64,000 nucleotides of DNA, taken from the NCBI RefSeq assembly GCF_001625695.1, contig NZ_AUXY01000074.1, forward strand, positions 79,469 to 143,468. Direction: 5' to 3'. This stretch comes from Pseudoalteromonas luteoviolacea H33-S. GTDB lineage: Bacteria > Pseudomonadota > Gammaproteobacteria > Enterobacterales > Alteromonadaceae. How positions within the stretch are numbered: the first letter of the stretch is position 1; every line of letters starts with the position of its first letter. The notes below the pieces were generated by a model that did no database searches, was not told where the DNA came from, and saw only the letters and a program-made list of their open reading frames with translations. Made by a program: the position numbers and the translations under genes. Shown one piece after another: positions 39,575 to 49,118 of this stretch.

Positions 39575-39943
39575 ATGGCTCAAGATGTTGTTAAACATTG
39601 TTCATTATGGATTGTCTTTAGCTTCTTTTATTTAAGTGGCCTACAAATGGCTGTAATTATGTCAATTGATGGTCAACCTCAACCTACCATTTGGAAAACC
39701 TTATTTTATACCTTCTTGTATAATGCGCTTATAGGGCACCTTATAACTAAATATGAAAAGCTATGGCCATTTTTAGCTTCAATCGTGATATCTATATTTG
39801 GTGTTGTTGGTTTTGGTGTCTATTTTGACGATAAATTAGCAGGCTATAGTAATGAGTTAATCATTGGTTTAGTTTTATCTCTGCCTTTTGCCACCTTCTT
39901 GGTCAAACAATTAAAATCAAAAAGTTTAGAGAATAACGCCTAA
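39575..39943 (+). CDS. Small multi-pass membrane protein of unknown function
   Basis: A 122-residue protein with about four hydrophobic segments (LWIVFSFFYLSGLQMAVIM; TLFYTFLYNALIGHLI; WPFLASIVISIFGVVGFGVYF; IIGLVLSLPFATFLV) and a basic C-terminus. No family recognised. TTAGGAGAGTTCA before the ATG is a strong ribosome-binding site, supporting real translation. It starts only 16 bases after the tRNA terminator and precedes fklB by about 100 bases. Confidence 0.7.
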   Translation: MAQDVVKHCSLWIVFSFFYLSGLQMAVIMSIDGQPQPTIWKTLFYTFLYNALIGHLITKYEKLWPFLASIVISIFGVVGFGVYFDDKLAGYSNELIIGLVLSLPFATFLVKQLKSKSLENNA

Positions 39944-40045
39944 GGCATTATAAATAGGGCGTGTATTTGCTTAGCGCCCTATAAGTTACCTGTTGTCTGT
40001 GCTACACTGCGCGTCCTTTTAGAATGATAAATAAAGTGAATTTAT

Positions 40046-40663
40046 ATGTCAGATTTATTCAACACAGACGCTGGTAAAGCGAGCTACGGTATTGGTCTTC
40101 AAATGGGTGAGCAATTAAAAGCTAATCCTTTCGAAGGTCTTGACTTAAACGCAGTTTTCGAAGGTATGAAAGACGCTTACACTGGCGGCGAGTTCCGCGT
40201 TGAGATCCCTGAGATCCAAGCTGCTTTCGAAAAAATCAACAGCGAAATTCAAGCACGTCGTGAAGAAGAAGCGAAAGTTCTTGCTGCTGAAGGTACTGCT
40301 TTCTTAGAAGAAAACGCTAAGCGTGCAGAAGTAACGGTAACTGAGTCTGGTTTACAGTACGAAGTTGTTGCTACTGGCGAGGGTGACAAGCCTTCTGCTG
40401 ATTCAACAGTACGTGTTCATTACCACGGCACACTAATCAACGGTACTGTGTTCGATAGTTCATATGACCGTGGTCAGCCTGCTGAATTCCCAGTAAATGG
40501 CGTGATCAAAGGTTGGACAGAAGCACTTCAGCTTATGAATGCTGGTACTAAGTTGCGTCTATACATCCCACACGACCTAGCATACGGTGAGCGTGGTGCA
40601 GGTGCATCTATCGCACCTTACTCAACACTAATCTTTGATGTTGAGCTTTTAGAGATCCTATAA
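40046..40663 (+). CDS. fklB: FKBP-type peptidyl-prolyl cis-trans isomerase FklB
   Basis: FklB speeds proline isomerisation during folding. The 205-residue protein has the helical N-terminal dimerisation region typical of FklB/Mip proteins (ASYGIGLQMGEQLKANPFEGLDLNAVFEGM) and the C-terminal FKBP domain (VRVHYHGTLINGTVFDSSYDRGQPAEFPVNGVIKGW; LAYGERGAGASIAPYSTLIFDVELLEIL). No signal peptide is visible, so it is cytoplasmic, unlike FkpA. Length equals E. coli FklB. It ends in a convergent hairpin facing the chemoreceptor gene. Confidence 0.95.
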   Translation: MSDLFNTDAGKASYGIGLQMGEQLKANPFEGLDLNAVFEGMKDAYTGGEFRVEIPEIQAAFEKINSEIQARREEEAKVLAAEGTAFLEENAKRAEVTVTESGLQYEVVATGEGDKPSADSTVRVHYHGTLINGTVFDSSYDRGQPAEFPVNGVIKGWTEALQLMNAGTKLRLYIPHDLAYGERGAGASIAPYSTLIFDVELLEIL

Positions 40664-40682
40664 TCTAGGTTTTCTTTAAAGT

Positions 40683-40710
40683 TGCATGCTCGGTACGTGC
40701 TGAGCATGCA
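40683..40710. terminator. Hairpin between fklB and the chemoreceptor gene
   Basis: Nine-base perfect stem TGCATGCTC / GAGCATGCA with a 10-base loop in the 52-base gap between convergent genes. T-tracts are weak, so it is a possible shared terminator. Confidence 0.5.
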
Positions 40711-40715
40711 TATTT

Positions 40716-43133
40716 CTATTGATCGAAAAACTCATAGAGCTCTGAAAGGGTCGTCTTTCTTTCGTTATTTTCAACCAAAAACTCCATGCCATAATAGGTA
40801 TATTCTTGGTCTTTCTCTTCTTTTCTAACAACTCGCGCTGAAATTTTCATCGGAGCTTGATTCATATACTCTTTATAGTTTTTTCTTGGTAAGTACATTA
40901 TCAGCGTCAAATTCGTATCAATATCGAGTTCTTGATTTAATTGCTTGCTTAATGTTACACCACAACCAACGCAGCTCAGCTCACGGGTAATTGTTGAGTA
41001 GTCTTTATCCTCACAAATAATCTTAATCTTAATTTTTGCTTCAAGTCTGTCAGAACGTCTTTTTTCGTGACGTTTTCTAATTGCGTCTTTATCTTCATCA
41101 AAGTGAAAGCCATCCATCAAGTTGTTCACAAGCTCTGAAGTTTGATAAAGATCAGCACCAATCATTGAGACCATTTGTGCTTTTTCGGCATTTTGTTGAA
41201 GGGAAGAAAACAGGTGCTGTAGCTTGAGTTGCATTTCATGCATTTGATGACTCTGCTGCTCAGAGCGGTGGGCTATTTGATCATTTGCCGAGATAATGCT
41301 GTCGATAGTATTGGTCATTGCTCTTAAGGCTTGACCACTTTCGTCTGAGCGCTGTTTACTGACATCAACTTGATGGATGATATCTGTCATTAAACGTGTA
41401 ACATCAACGACTTTATGCGTGAGTTGGGAGATTACGCCTCTGATTTCATCTGTTGAATTAGCCGTTCTTTGCGCCAAACTTCTTACTTCGTCTGCCACCA
41501 CTGCAAACCCACGGCCTTGCTCGCCAGCTCTAGCAGCTTCGATAGCGGCGTTTAGGGCAATTAACGCTGTTTGGTCCGCAACAGTTGAGATTGCATCTGT
41601 GACAGACTCAATTTGTTCGCTAGCCGATTTAAGTTCTTCAACACCCGCTGATGCGAGCGTAACGACTTCAACCGTTCTCACCATTTCGTTTAGGTTACTT
41701 TCAACGGCTTGTATGCCTGTATCTGCCTCTGTTTTGGCTTGTTCTAATACAACTTGGCTTTGCTCTATGGCTTGCCCAGACTCCACCAATAGATCCATAA
41801 ATGACTCAATGACTCGCATCACTTCCGAATAACTCGCATTTTCATTTTTAGCAACGGTGCTTATTTCAGTTGCAATGGCTGCAACTTGGTGTGCGGAGTG
41901 GCCAACCTGTCTTGACTGTCTGCGCACGGTAGAGATAGTCGAGGATAAGGAAAGCGTCATATGGTTAAAGCTCTCAGAAAGTTGGTTCAATTCATCGTCG
42001 GAGCGGATCACAAAGTAATCCTGTTTGGTTTTAAAGTCGCCGACTGAAATATTCTGTGCTCTACCTAATAAGGATTTGACTCGATTACGTAATTTACTGC
42101 TAAACATGATACTGATCACGCCTGCAATGATAATGGTTAATACGGAACTTAAAGCAAGTACAACAAACATGTTTGAAAGTGCGCTTTGTGTGTCATCAAT
42201 GCCTTGTTTGGTGACGTGCTCAACGTGCTGGTTCATTTCTCGAAGCTCGTCAAAAATTGTTTCGGTCAATGGTTTAATGGTATTACTGAGGTGGTTTGTC
42301 GCAAAATTAGACTCGTTACTGGCTTGTTTTTCAAATGCTAAAATTGTAATTGGCGCAAGCTTTTCTCGCTCTTCACTATAAGCTTCCCAGTACTCAAGCT
42401 GCTGATCAGTGAAAAGCTCTTCATAATCATCAAGAATTGAAACAAACGCGTCACTGTTTTTAAACCATGCTTGGTCAAACCCATCAATGTTTTTTTGTTC
42501 GCGCGTTAACAAAAATGCGCGCAGTTCAGAAATAGCTGTCGCAAAGCTTACTTCTGAGTCAACAAGCAGCTTAAATAACTCAATTCTGTCTTCATCTAAC
42601 TCTTGTTCACTCTCTATTTCTATCACCTGGGCGAGTAGTTGCACCATAGACTCCGCAAGCGGGATCGCGTCTGTGACTAGCAGTTTCACTGCTGGTTCAT
42701 TATCCAGTGTATTCGCGATGTTGGAAATGATCTGTTGCTCTTGTTTGAGCTTTCTTAAGTTTGCGTTGATTATTGAGAGTTTACTGTCACTGAATCCGGT
42801 TTGCTTTGCAAATTCACTCAGGCTTGAAAAGTCTTGATCTATAGACTTCCATGCTTCATCGCGCTTGGTAATTGCAGTGTTACGTGATTGCACACTGCTG
42901 CCAGTAATGATTTGTTCCTCGAGCGCAATAAGTGAATCTAAAATGTGCATTTTCAAATCTGAATTGACGTTTACAAGTGGAATGGAAACAGACGAGACTT
43001 GCGTAAAATTACTGGCGAGCGTGCCTGTACTTAAATAGACAAAGAAGTTACTGAATATACCTAAAGAAGTAATCATGCCAAACGCTAAAAGCATTTGCGC
43101 GGCAATGCCCGGAACGAAACGAGAAATTTTCAT
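40716..43133 (-). CDS. Methyl-accepting chemotaxis protein with C-terminal PilZ domain
   Basis: An 805-residue chemoreceptor. Order: membrane helix 1 (about 11-33), long helical periplasmic sensor (about 34-320), membrane helix 2 ([23 protein letters not shown]), HAMP, then the signalling domain with the hairpin tip [38 protein letters not shown]. The last about 120 residues form a PilZ domain: [11 protein letters not shown] supplies the arginine-rich c-di-GMP contact, and ELSCVGCG occupies the D/NxSxxG motif, with Glu in the first position. It could therefore couple c-di-GMP level to chemotactic or twitching output. It is divergent from the di-heme peroxidase gene. Confidence 0.92.
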   Translation of the reverse strand: MKISRFVPGIAAQMLLAFGMITSLGIFSNFFVYLSTGTLASNFTQVSSVSIPLVNVNSDLKMHILDSLIALEEQIITGSSVQSRNTAITKRDEAWKSIDQDFSSLSEFAKQTGFSDSKLSIINANLRKLKQEQQIISNIANTLDNEPAVKLLVTDAIPLAESMVQLLAQVIEIESEQELDEDRIELFKLLVDSEVSFATAISELRAFLLTREQKNIDGFDQAWFKNSDAFVSILDDYEELFTDQQLEYWEAYSEEREKLAPITILAFEKQASNESNFATNHLSNTIKPLTETIFDELREMNQHVEHVTKQGIDDTQSALSNMFVVLALSSVLTIIIAGVISIMFSSKLRNRVKSLLGRAQNISVGDFKTKQDYFVIRSDDELNQLSESFNHMTLSLSSTISTVRRQSRQVGHSAHQVAAIATEISTVAKNENASYSEVMRVIESFMDLLVESGQAIEQSQVVLEQAKTEADTGIQAVESNLNEMVRTVEVVTLASAGVEELKSASEQIESVTDAISTVADQTALIALNAAIEAARAGEQGRGFAVVADEVRSLAQRTANSTDEIRGVISQLTHKVVDVTRLMTDIIHQVDVSKQRSDESGQALRAMTNTIDSIISANDQIAHRSEQQSHQMHEMQLKLQHLFSSLQQNAEKAQMVSMIGADLYQTSELVNNLMDGFHFDEDKDAIRKRHEKRRSDRLEAKIKIKIICEDKDYSTITRELSCVGCGVTLSKQLNQELDIDTNLTLIMYLPRKNYKEYMNQAPMKISARVVRKEEKDQEYTYYGMEFLVENNERKTTLSELYEFFDQ

Positions 43134-43193
43134 ATTGTGTCGTGAGCTCTGATTGTTAGTAGCCTAGGTGACAGTTTGTACCTAATTAATTGG

Positions 43194-43215
43194 TTTTAAT
43201 AAACTTTTATTAAAA
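43194..43215. promoter_or_regulatory. Palindrome between the chemoreceptor and peroxidase genes
   Basis: A perfect inverted repeat TTTTAATAAA-CT-TTTATTAAAA in the 188-base divergent intergenic region. Its symmetry and position suggest an operator for one or both genes; no regulator is identified. Confidence 0.45.
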
Positions 43216-43321
43216 GCTACTAATTTTTTGATTTATTGAAAAATATAGACAATCCTTCGGTAAGGTCAAAGTTTATATCTAAATATTTACAATTGAAGAA
43301 GACTTACTGCGGGGGCAAGTA

Positions 43322-44314
43322 ATGGATTGTAACAAGGGGATTTTGTTTTCATTTGCGTTGGCTATTAGCGCAAATGTGTTGGCGGTTGACTCGCCTGCAT
43401 TCGGTAACTTATCGACGCCCGATGTCGATGACATAGAGTACTTTGATGATGAAGAGCCAAGTGAGAGAGAAATTGAGCTTGGTAAAATGCTGTTTTTTGA
43501 CCACAGGTTATCAAAAAATCAAAATCAATCGTGCGCAACATGTCATAACCCTGAACTTGGTTTTAGTGATGGGTTGGCAAAGGGAATTGGCAGTGGTGGC
43601 GATATATTAGGCCGTAACGCGCCACATTTATATAACCTCGCATGGTCTGCTATTTTCTTTTGGGATGGACGAGCGAAGACTTTGGAAGAACAGGCATTAG
43701 GGCCCATCGTCTCTGAAGTTGAAATGCAAATGACGCCAAAAGAAGCTGTTGGTCGGCTTAAGAAAATTCCTTTTTATGACAAAGAGTTTAAAGAGGTGTA
43801 TGGCAGCATAACGTTTGAAAATATCGGCAGGGCAATTGCGGCATTTGAAAAAACCATCATTAGTGATAATTCAGCGTTTGACCAATACCTTGCGGGAGAA
43901 AAGCAAGCAATGTCACACTCTGCGGTTCGAGGGTTGCAATTATTTGTCGGTAAGGCGCGTTGTGTGAAGTGCCATGATGGCGCAAACTTCACAGATGATA
44001 GCTTTCATAATATCGGTATAGAAGACAATGATGAAGGCCGCTTTCTTATTGACCCCAATAGCAAATTAAAGGGCGCATTTAAAACCCCTGGGCTTAGAAA
44101 TATCATTATGAGTGCGCCTTACATGCATGATGGCTCACTGGCCAGCTTAGAAGAAGTGGTTGAGCATTACGACAAAGGTGCTGTGAACGTAAAAGACGTA
44201 AGCCCATTGATAGTGCCTCTAAATCTAAACCCACAAGAAAAAGCAGATTTAATCGCATTTATGGCTGCATTGACAGATCCTGTTGTGATACAGCGACCTA
44301 AATTGCCTAACTAA
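43322..44314 (+). CDS. Di-heme cytochrome c peroxidase family protein (CcpA/MauG-like)
   Basis: A 330-residue periplasmic protein with a signal peptide (about 1-21) and two heme c sites: CATCH (about 74-78) and CVKCH (about 219-223). APYMHDGSLASLEEVVEHYDKG near the C-terminus is the family element that carries an axial methionine. Such proteins reduce H2O2 with electrons from a small redox carrier, or act as MauG-type modifying enzymes. A cupredoxin gene follows 9 bases later and a P460-like gene after it; the cupredoxin is a plausible electron donor. A palindrome lies upstream. Confidence 0.9.
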   Translation: MDCNKGILFSFALAISANVLAVDSPAFGNLSTPDVDDIEYFDDEEPSEREIELGKMLFFDHRLSKNQNQSCATCHNPELGFSDGLAKGIGSGGDILGRNAPHLYNLAWSAIFFWDGRAKTLEEQALGPIVSEVEMQMTPKEAVGRLKKIPFYDKEFKEVYGSITFENIGRAIAAFEKTIISDNSAFDQYLAGEKQAMSHSAVRGLQLFVGKARCVKCHDGANFTDDSFHNIGIEDNDEGRFLIDPNSKLKGAFKTPGLRNIIMSAPYMHDGSLASLEEVVEHYDKGAVNVKDVSPLIVPLNLNPQEKADLIAFMAALTDPVVIQRPKLPN

Positions 44315-44323
44315 GGAGTAAAG

Positions 44324-44932
44324 ATGAAACAGTATTTATTAATTGGTATGGGCTTGTGTTCCATATTTTCGGTGCAGGCAGCAGTGTTAACTGGCGAGTT
44401 AGAGTTTGTGAAAAAGCCGTCTTTTGTTGGTGTTGTATATGCTAAAGGAGGAAAGGGGCCGAGCACTGCTGAACTTGATCAATCGAACAAAATCTTTGAT
44501 AAAAAAGCAGTTGTGATAGGGAGAAATGGCGAAATCACATTTAAAAACTCTGATGAATTTCAGCACAATATTTTTGCTAATGACCCAAATTCAGGTGTTA
44601 AGTTCGATGTTGGTTTAATGAATCAAGGTCAAACAACCAAAGTAGCCGCTGACTGGAGCGAAAACACACTGACCCGGATCGGGTGTAAAATTCATCCGAA
44701 AATGCGCAGTTATATAGCCAATGTCAATTCAGATGCATATCAGGTTTTACCCTTTACTAAAAAGCAAAAAGTTTACCCTATTCAATTAGATGTTGGAACG
44801 CACACCGAGTTTGTATTGCAAATCCCTAAATATGACCCTGTCGAACTTAAATTAGCCAAAGGACAGCAAACAAGTGTGGATGTTATGTATAAGGGGAAAA
44901 AGCGTGCGACGTTGAAGCTTGCTTTAAACTAG
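44324..44932 (+). CDS. Exported cupredoxin-like (methylamine-utilisation type) protein
   Basis: A 202-residue protein with a signal peptide (about 1-19). The first domain is a small cupredoxin: the type 1 copper ligands are likely His in EFQHNIFAN, and Cys, His and Met in IGCKIHPKM. The last about 70 residues form a separate beta-rich region (VYPIQLDVGTHTEFVLQI...). It may carry electrons to or from the adjacent di-heme peroxidase (inference from gene order: 9 bases before, 9 bases after). AAGGAG stands 6 bases before the ATG. Confidence 0.82.
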   Translation: MKQYLLIGMGLCSIFSVQAAVLTGELEFVKKPSFVGVVYAKGGKGPSTAELDQSNKIFDKKAVVIGRNGEITFKNSDEFQHNIFANDPNSGVKFDVGLMNQGQTTKVAADWSENTLTRIGCKIHPKMRSYIANVNSDAYQVLPFTKKQKVYPIQLDVGTHTEFVLQIPKYDPVELKLAKGQQTSVDVMYKGKKRATLKLALN

Positions 44933-44941
44933 GGAAAAAAC

Positions 44942-45529
44942 ATGGTTAGTAAACTGAAGATCTTATGTCTCTGCGCAGGTTTTATCGTAAATTCTGTGAC
45001 AGCTAATCCGTTTAATGTTTATCCATTTAAAGTACCTGATAAATATAAAGCCGCATTAAAAGATTACAGGACGCAATGGCAAAGAGTGACTGGGTTTGAG
45101 CATTCGGGTTTGCATTGGCAGCAGTTTATCGTGGTATTTTTAAATAAAGATATCAAGGTATACGAAAACAACTACTTGGAATACCTTCGTTATTATCAGG
45201 ACTATGATGAAGACGATGAGGATGAGGAAGAAGTTACTGAGCCAAGCTTTAAATCGTACCAACCAGGTACCATTGTTTTAAAAGAAAACTTTTCCTCACA
45301 ATCTGGCGCTCCTCACGATGCGCTCACTATTACAATGATGATAAAAAGAGAAAAAGGCTATTCAAAAGGATTTGGAGATTGGGAGTATGTTCAGTTTGAT
45401 AAAGAAGGGACACTGATACTTGCGGGGAAGGGGAGCGAGCCGGTAATTAAGCAAATGTGCTCTAATTGTCATGCAAGTATTGAAGAGCGAGATTTTATTT
45501 TCGCAAATTTCTACTCAAGGAAAAAGTAA
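44942..45529 (+). CDS. Exported cytochrome P460-like mono-heme protein
   Basis: A 195-residue protein with signal peptide (about 1-21). The C-terminal CSNCHASIEERDFIFANF is the cytochrome P460/c'-beta type heme c motif, placed near the C-terminus as in that family. P460 proteins oxidise hydroxylamine or bind NO; the cross-linking lysine that makes a true P460 cannot be assigned without alignment. An unusual acidic insert (DYDEDDEDEEEVTE) lies at about residues 88-101. Third gene of the peroxidase-cupredoxin operon. Convergent with the amine oxidase gene. Confidence 0.8.
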   Translation: MVSKLKILCLCAGFIVNSVTANPFNVYPFKVPDKYKAALKDYRTQWQRVTGFEHSGLHWQQFIVVFLNKDIKVYENNYLEYLRYYQDYDEDDEDEEEVTEPSFKSYQPGTIVLKENFSSQSGAPHDALTITMMIKREKGYSKGFGDWEYVQFDKEGTLILAGKGSEPVIKQMCSNCHASIEERDFIFANFYSRKK

Positions 45530-45572
45530 TACAGGCCGGTTAGTACAGCCTGTATTGATATAAATATATTGT

Positions 45573-47096
45573 TTATAAATCTAGTAACTCGAGGGCCCTG
45601 TGTGCTGATGCAATTGCACCTTCTTGCCAGCCACTCAAGTAAGTTGTGTGGTCACCGGCAAACACATATGGGCCATCGCAATGAGAAAACGCTTCAATAG
45701 GAAGACGCGAAGACCAGCCGCCTTTAGAGTAAGGCGTGTTTTTCCAAGAACGCGAAACGGGAGCATAGACATGATCTGAAGTGTCAGGATGGACAAGTGA
45801 CATTTGAGAGATAGCATCACTGATCCGTTGATATTCCGATTGCTCTGCGAACCTATCCCCAGCTGGACCTCCAAAAATATAACCGCCAACTAAAATGCCC
45901 TGATCACTACCAAACTTTGCCGATGGATACCAAATTTGTGCATTGTCGGTATCTAACCAGCTTATCCCACCGAAAATCTGCTCGTTCGTTTCCCAAAAGC
46001 GTTTTGACTGAAACGCAATTTTGCCGGCAGAAGAATATTGTGCTTGTTGTATTTCTTGTGAAATTTCATTAGAAAAGTCATGCTCAATATCTTGTAGTAC
46101 TGTTAGTGGCAGGGTAACGATTACCTTTTCAGCTGTGATTGTCTTTATTCGCCCATGTTTATTTTCATAAGTGACTTCCGCGCCATCTGCTGAACGTTTG
46201 ATCGCCAGTACTTTACTGTTATAGCGGATATTACCCGGTAACCGGCTAGTGAACCCCTTCACAATTTTATCCATGCCTCCTTTTGGTTGTAGCATGACAG
46301 ACTGCTGGTGGAGTGATTGTTCAAAGTGAATACGGTTTTTCCATTTATCAATATATTGAAGTAGCTCTTCAAAATGAGTCGGTTCAATGCCTTGTTCTGG
46401 TGTGAAGGTTCCACTATCTTGCGTCACCCCTGCGCGAATAGACGACGTGAAGTTGAAATTGTCATCTAGTTCACCAAAGCTTTTGAGCATTTCTAACATA
46501 TGTTGATTTTGGCTATGTGGAATGAGGTGAGAGGTGAGGTTTTGATCGATTGCTTTGGCCAAAGTTGATGCTATCAGACCTCGCTGACTTGCGTATACTT
46601 CTCGGGACTTTAAAGTGTGTGATGGACTGAAAGAAAAGTGAGTATTTCTATTGTCGTTAATTAAAGGCTCTAACGGGATAGAGAACTCGTGACAATAAGA
46701 GAGCACTCGCTTATGTTGTGCAGAGATACGAGCAGGGCCGACATTAAAGTATAAATTTCTATCGGCAGAAAAATCACAAATTGATGTACGGTCGAACTCT
46801 TCAATCACAGAACCGTGGCGAATGGTTTCATTTCGACCTCCAGGCCTTGAGCGAGCTTCTAGTATTTTGTATTTAATTCCTTGCTTTGCTAACTCATACG
46901 CGGCGCAGAGCCCTGAAATACCAGCGCCAAGTATTAATATCTCCTCCTCTTGTTCTCCTTGGTTTTTCATGGAGTTACGCCATGCTTGAATATCAACAGG
47001 GGCGATTGATTGATCTGCCAATACACTTGGTGACACTGAGCCTAATAGTGTGGCTGCAGTCACTTTTTGTATGAAATCTCGTCTATCTTTATGCAT
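45573..47096 (-). CDS. Tat-exported flavin monoamine oxidase family protein
   Basis: A 507-residue FAD amine oxidase. The N-terminus HKDRRDFIQKVTAATLLGS is a twin-arginine signal with a predicted cut after VLA, so the folded flavoprotein is exported. The FAD motif ILGAGISGLCAAYELAKQGIKYKILEARSRPGGR and the C-terminal YVFAGDHTTYLSGWQEGAIASAHRAL are intact. Substrate unknown (amines or L-amino acids); its reaction would release H2O2 and ammonia. The ATG at 47096 is preferred (AAGGA 9 bases upstream) over an upstream TTG. Divergent from the globin gene and convergent with the P460-like gene. Confidence 0.88.
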   Translation of the reverse strand: MHKDRRDFIQKVTAATLLGSVSPSVLADQSIAPVDIQAWRNSMKNQGEQEEEILILGAGISGLCAAYELAKQGIKYKILEARSRPGGRNETIRHGSVIEEFDRTSICDFSADRNLYFNVGPARISAQHKRVLSYCHEFSIPLEPLINDNRNTHFSFSPSHTLKSREVYASQRGLIASTLAKAIDQNLTSHLIPHSQNQHMLEMLKSFGELDDNFNFTSSIRAGVTQDSGTFTPEQGIEPTHFEELLQYIDKWKNRIHFEQSLHQQSVMLQPKGGMDKIVKGFTSRLPGNIRYNSKVLAIKRSADGAEVTYENKHGRIKTITAEKVIVTLPLTVLQDIEHDFSNEISQEIQQAQYSSAGKIAFQSKRFWETNEQIFGGISWLDTDNAQIWYPSAKFGSDQGILVGGYIFGGPAGDRFAEQSEYQRISDAISQMSLVHPDTSDHVYAPVSRSWKNTPYSKGGWSSRLPIEAFSHCDGPYVFAGDHTTYLSGWQEGAIASAHRALELLDL

Positions 47097-47302
47097 TTGT
47101 TCATGTCCTTGAATTGATTGGTTTGTATCCAAAACATTAACAGATTAAGTTTTGTTGACAATTAGAATGATTTTTTTTCATTTAGGGAACGGTGTATATA
47201 ATCGGGGGAATATCTATTTTAGTTGCTTATATGGGTATTATTCGCCAGATGGCGATATTAGGTCTAGAGTTGTAAAAATACGAATTATAATTGAGTATTA
47301 GC

Positions 47303-47725
47303 ATGGGTATATCAACACGCCAAAAGCAGTTAGTACAACAAAGTTTTGCTAAGGTAGAACCAATAGCAGAGCAAGCTGCCGAAATATTCTATACAACACT
47401 ATTTGAATACGATCCGTCACTCAAAGCGTTATTTAAAAATAGCATTAAAAGCCAGGGACAAAAACTAATGGCTACGCTTAAAGTCGCAGTAAACTCCTTG
47501 GATGACTTAGATGCATTAGTACCTGTGCTTCATAAGTTAGCAGAGCGTCATGTAGGCTATGGCGTAAGAGCAGAGCATTTTACATATGTGGGGAATGCGT
47601 TGTTATACACCCTAAAAAAAGGGCTGGGAAATGAGTGGAACCCCGAATTACGTCAAGCTTGGATTGACGTATTCAGGCTGGTTGCTACCGTGATGAAAGA
47701 CCACGCATTTAGTACTAAACATTAA
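47303..47725 (+). CDS. Single-domain bacterial globin
   Basis: A 140-residue globin related to Vitreoscilla hemoglobin and other single-domain globins. The proximal heme ligand is His83 (AERHVGYGV); distal position Gln52 (SQGQKLMATL). The surrounding helices (FYTTLFEYDPSLKALF; HFTYVGNALLYTLKKGLG) fit the globin fold. It may bind oxygen or detoxify NO. There is no reductase domain. A TTG at 47291 could extend it by four residues, but ATG 47303 is the simpler start. It lies divergent from the amine oxidase. Confidence 0.9.
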   Translation: MGISTRQKQLVQQSFAKVEPIAEQAAEIFYTTLFEYDPSLKALFKNSIKSQGQKLMATLKVAVNSLDDLDALVPVLHKLAERHVGYGVRAEHFTYVGNALLYTLKKGLGNEWNPELRQAWIDVFRLVATVMKDHAFSTKH

Positions 47726-47900
47726 AATAAAAGGCGTATTTTTACTCACTTTATTAAGCGATTTCTTTTGTTTTAATTGCTTTAAATAAAATGAAATTAT
47801 TTTTCATAAACTTTTTTATCAGTATAAATATTCAATGTTATATGGCCCGCATTCATGTTACTTAAATTAAGGATACATTTTTACAACATGGAGAAAGGTT

Positions 47901-49118
47901 ATGTTTAAACGAACTTGTATGGCGGCAATAACTGCTGCTGTTTTTGGAACGATCACTATGAGTGCGAGCGCTGCAGAGTCTTGCCCAAGGGTTGAAGGAT
48001 TTTACTCTACTTGGGATTATCCTGCTGGCGGTGATTTGGATGTTAAAGACTTAGCGACTGATCAACTTACGCACATAATCGTTGCTTTTGCTTACCCTCG
48101 CCCTGATGGCACGATGGATACGGAACAGGCTGATAGATATATCGATGATATTGTCGAGCATGCTCATGCTAACAATACGGGGGTTATGTTATCTGTAGGT
48201 GGTGCTGGCGTTGATTTTCTATCTATGGATGCCGCTGCACGCAGTAACCTTGTGGATAACTTAGTGGCATATGCCGAGTTACATAAACTAGATGGTATTG
48301 ATGTCGACTGGGAAGACTGGAGTACCTATAATCAGCCAAACCCGGTTGAGAGTGGATATCTTCTGGAGCTTGTTAAAGAGCTGAGAGAAAAGCTACCATC
48401 ACACCTAGAAGTATCAGTTGATGTGCAAGCGGGTGGATGGTCAGGTATTAACTTTCATAAAGATTTAGACGACCATGCAGATATCATCCGTTTTATGGCG
48501 TATGACTATACAGGGGCATGGGGCGGCTCACCTAAAAATCACCATGCAGCTTGGGAATATATCCATGGCGGATTAGTGCATCCAGCAGAGTGGAGCCAAA
48601 GCATGATCACCAAGTATGATGTGGCTAAAACCAGTTTGGGTGTGCCGTTTTACAATAAATCATTCCCCTTGGTTAGTGGCCCTGTCAAAACGCTAACTGC
48701 ACGAGAAATCGTTGATACGATAGTCAAAGGTGAGGGCGTAGATTATAACCAAGGTTACTACGAACTAGATAACTATGTGCATTTTTGGGAAACGCCTGAG
48801 TTATTAAAAACAAAAACCGATTTTGTATCTGAGAATGGTTATCCCGGCATCTTCATTTGGGAGTTGCACCAAGACTCAAGAGATGATGAATATAAGTTGT
48901 TAGATGTGATTGCTCAGGAGCTACCTAAGTGTCAGCCTTGTGCAGAGCAGTGGCAGCCGTACCCAAGTGTTTATAGTACAGGGGATGTAGTCAGCTTTGA
49001 AGGTAAAAACTGGCGTGTGAACGGCGGACCTTTACATGGTGTTGCGCCAGAAACCTTGGGTCATGCACATCGCTACACTGAACTTGGTGCATGTAAGAGC
49101 TATGTATTGAATAAATAA
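47901..49118 (+). CDS. Secreted GH18 chitinase
   Basis: A 405-residue secreted glycosyl hydrolase family 18 enzyme. A signal peptide (about 1-25) is followed by the TIM barrel with VGFYSTWD-type first strand, MLSVGGAG, and the catalytic DGIDVDWE (Asp131, Asp134, Asp136, Glu138 acid/base). The FMAYDYTGAWGG strand and the final FIWELHQDS also fit. The last about 60 residues (EQWQPYPSVYSTGDVVSFEGKNWRV) resemble a CBM5/12 chitin-binding module. GAGAAAGG stands before the ATG. It degrades chitin or related GlcNAc polymers. Confidence 0.93.
   Translation: MFKRTCMAAITAAVFGTITMSASAAESCPRVEGFYSTWDYPAGGDLDVKDLATDQLTHIIVAFAYPRPDGTMDTEQADRYIDDIVEHAHANNTGVMLSVGGAGVDFLSMDAAARSNLVDNLVAYAELHKLDGIDVDWEDWSTYNQPNPVESGYLLELVKELREKLPSHLEVSVDVQAGGWSGINFHKDLDDHADIIRFMAYDYTGAWGGSPKNHHAAWEYIHGGLVHPAEWSQSMITKYDVAKTSLGVPFYNKSFPLVSGPVKTLTAREIVDTIVKGEGVDYNQGYYELDNYVHFWETPELLKTKTDFVSENGYPGIFIWELHQDSRDDEYKLLDVIAQELPKCQPCAEQWQPYPSVYSTGDVVSFEGKNWRVNGGPLHGVAPETLGHAHRYTELGACKSYVLNK

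Noticed and set aside
41377..41832. 151-codon plus-strand frame inside the chemoreceptor gene
   Set aside because: Shadow of the MCP signalling domain; serine-rich composition typical of antisense reading.
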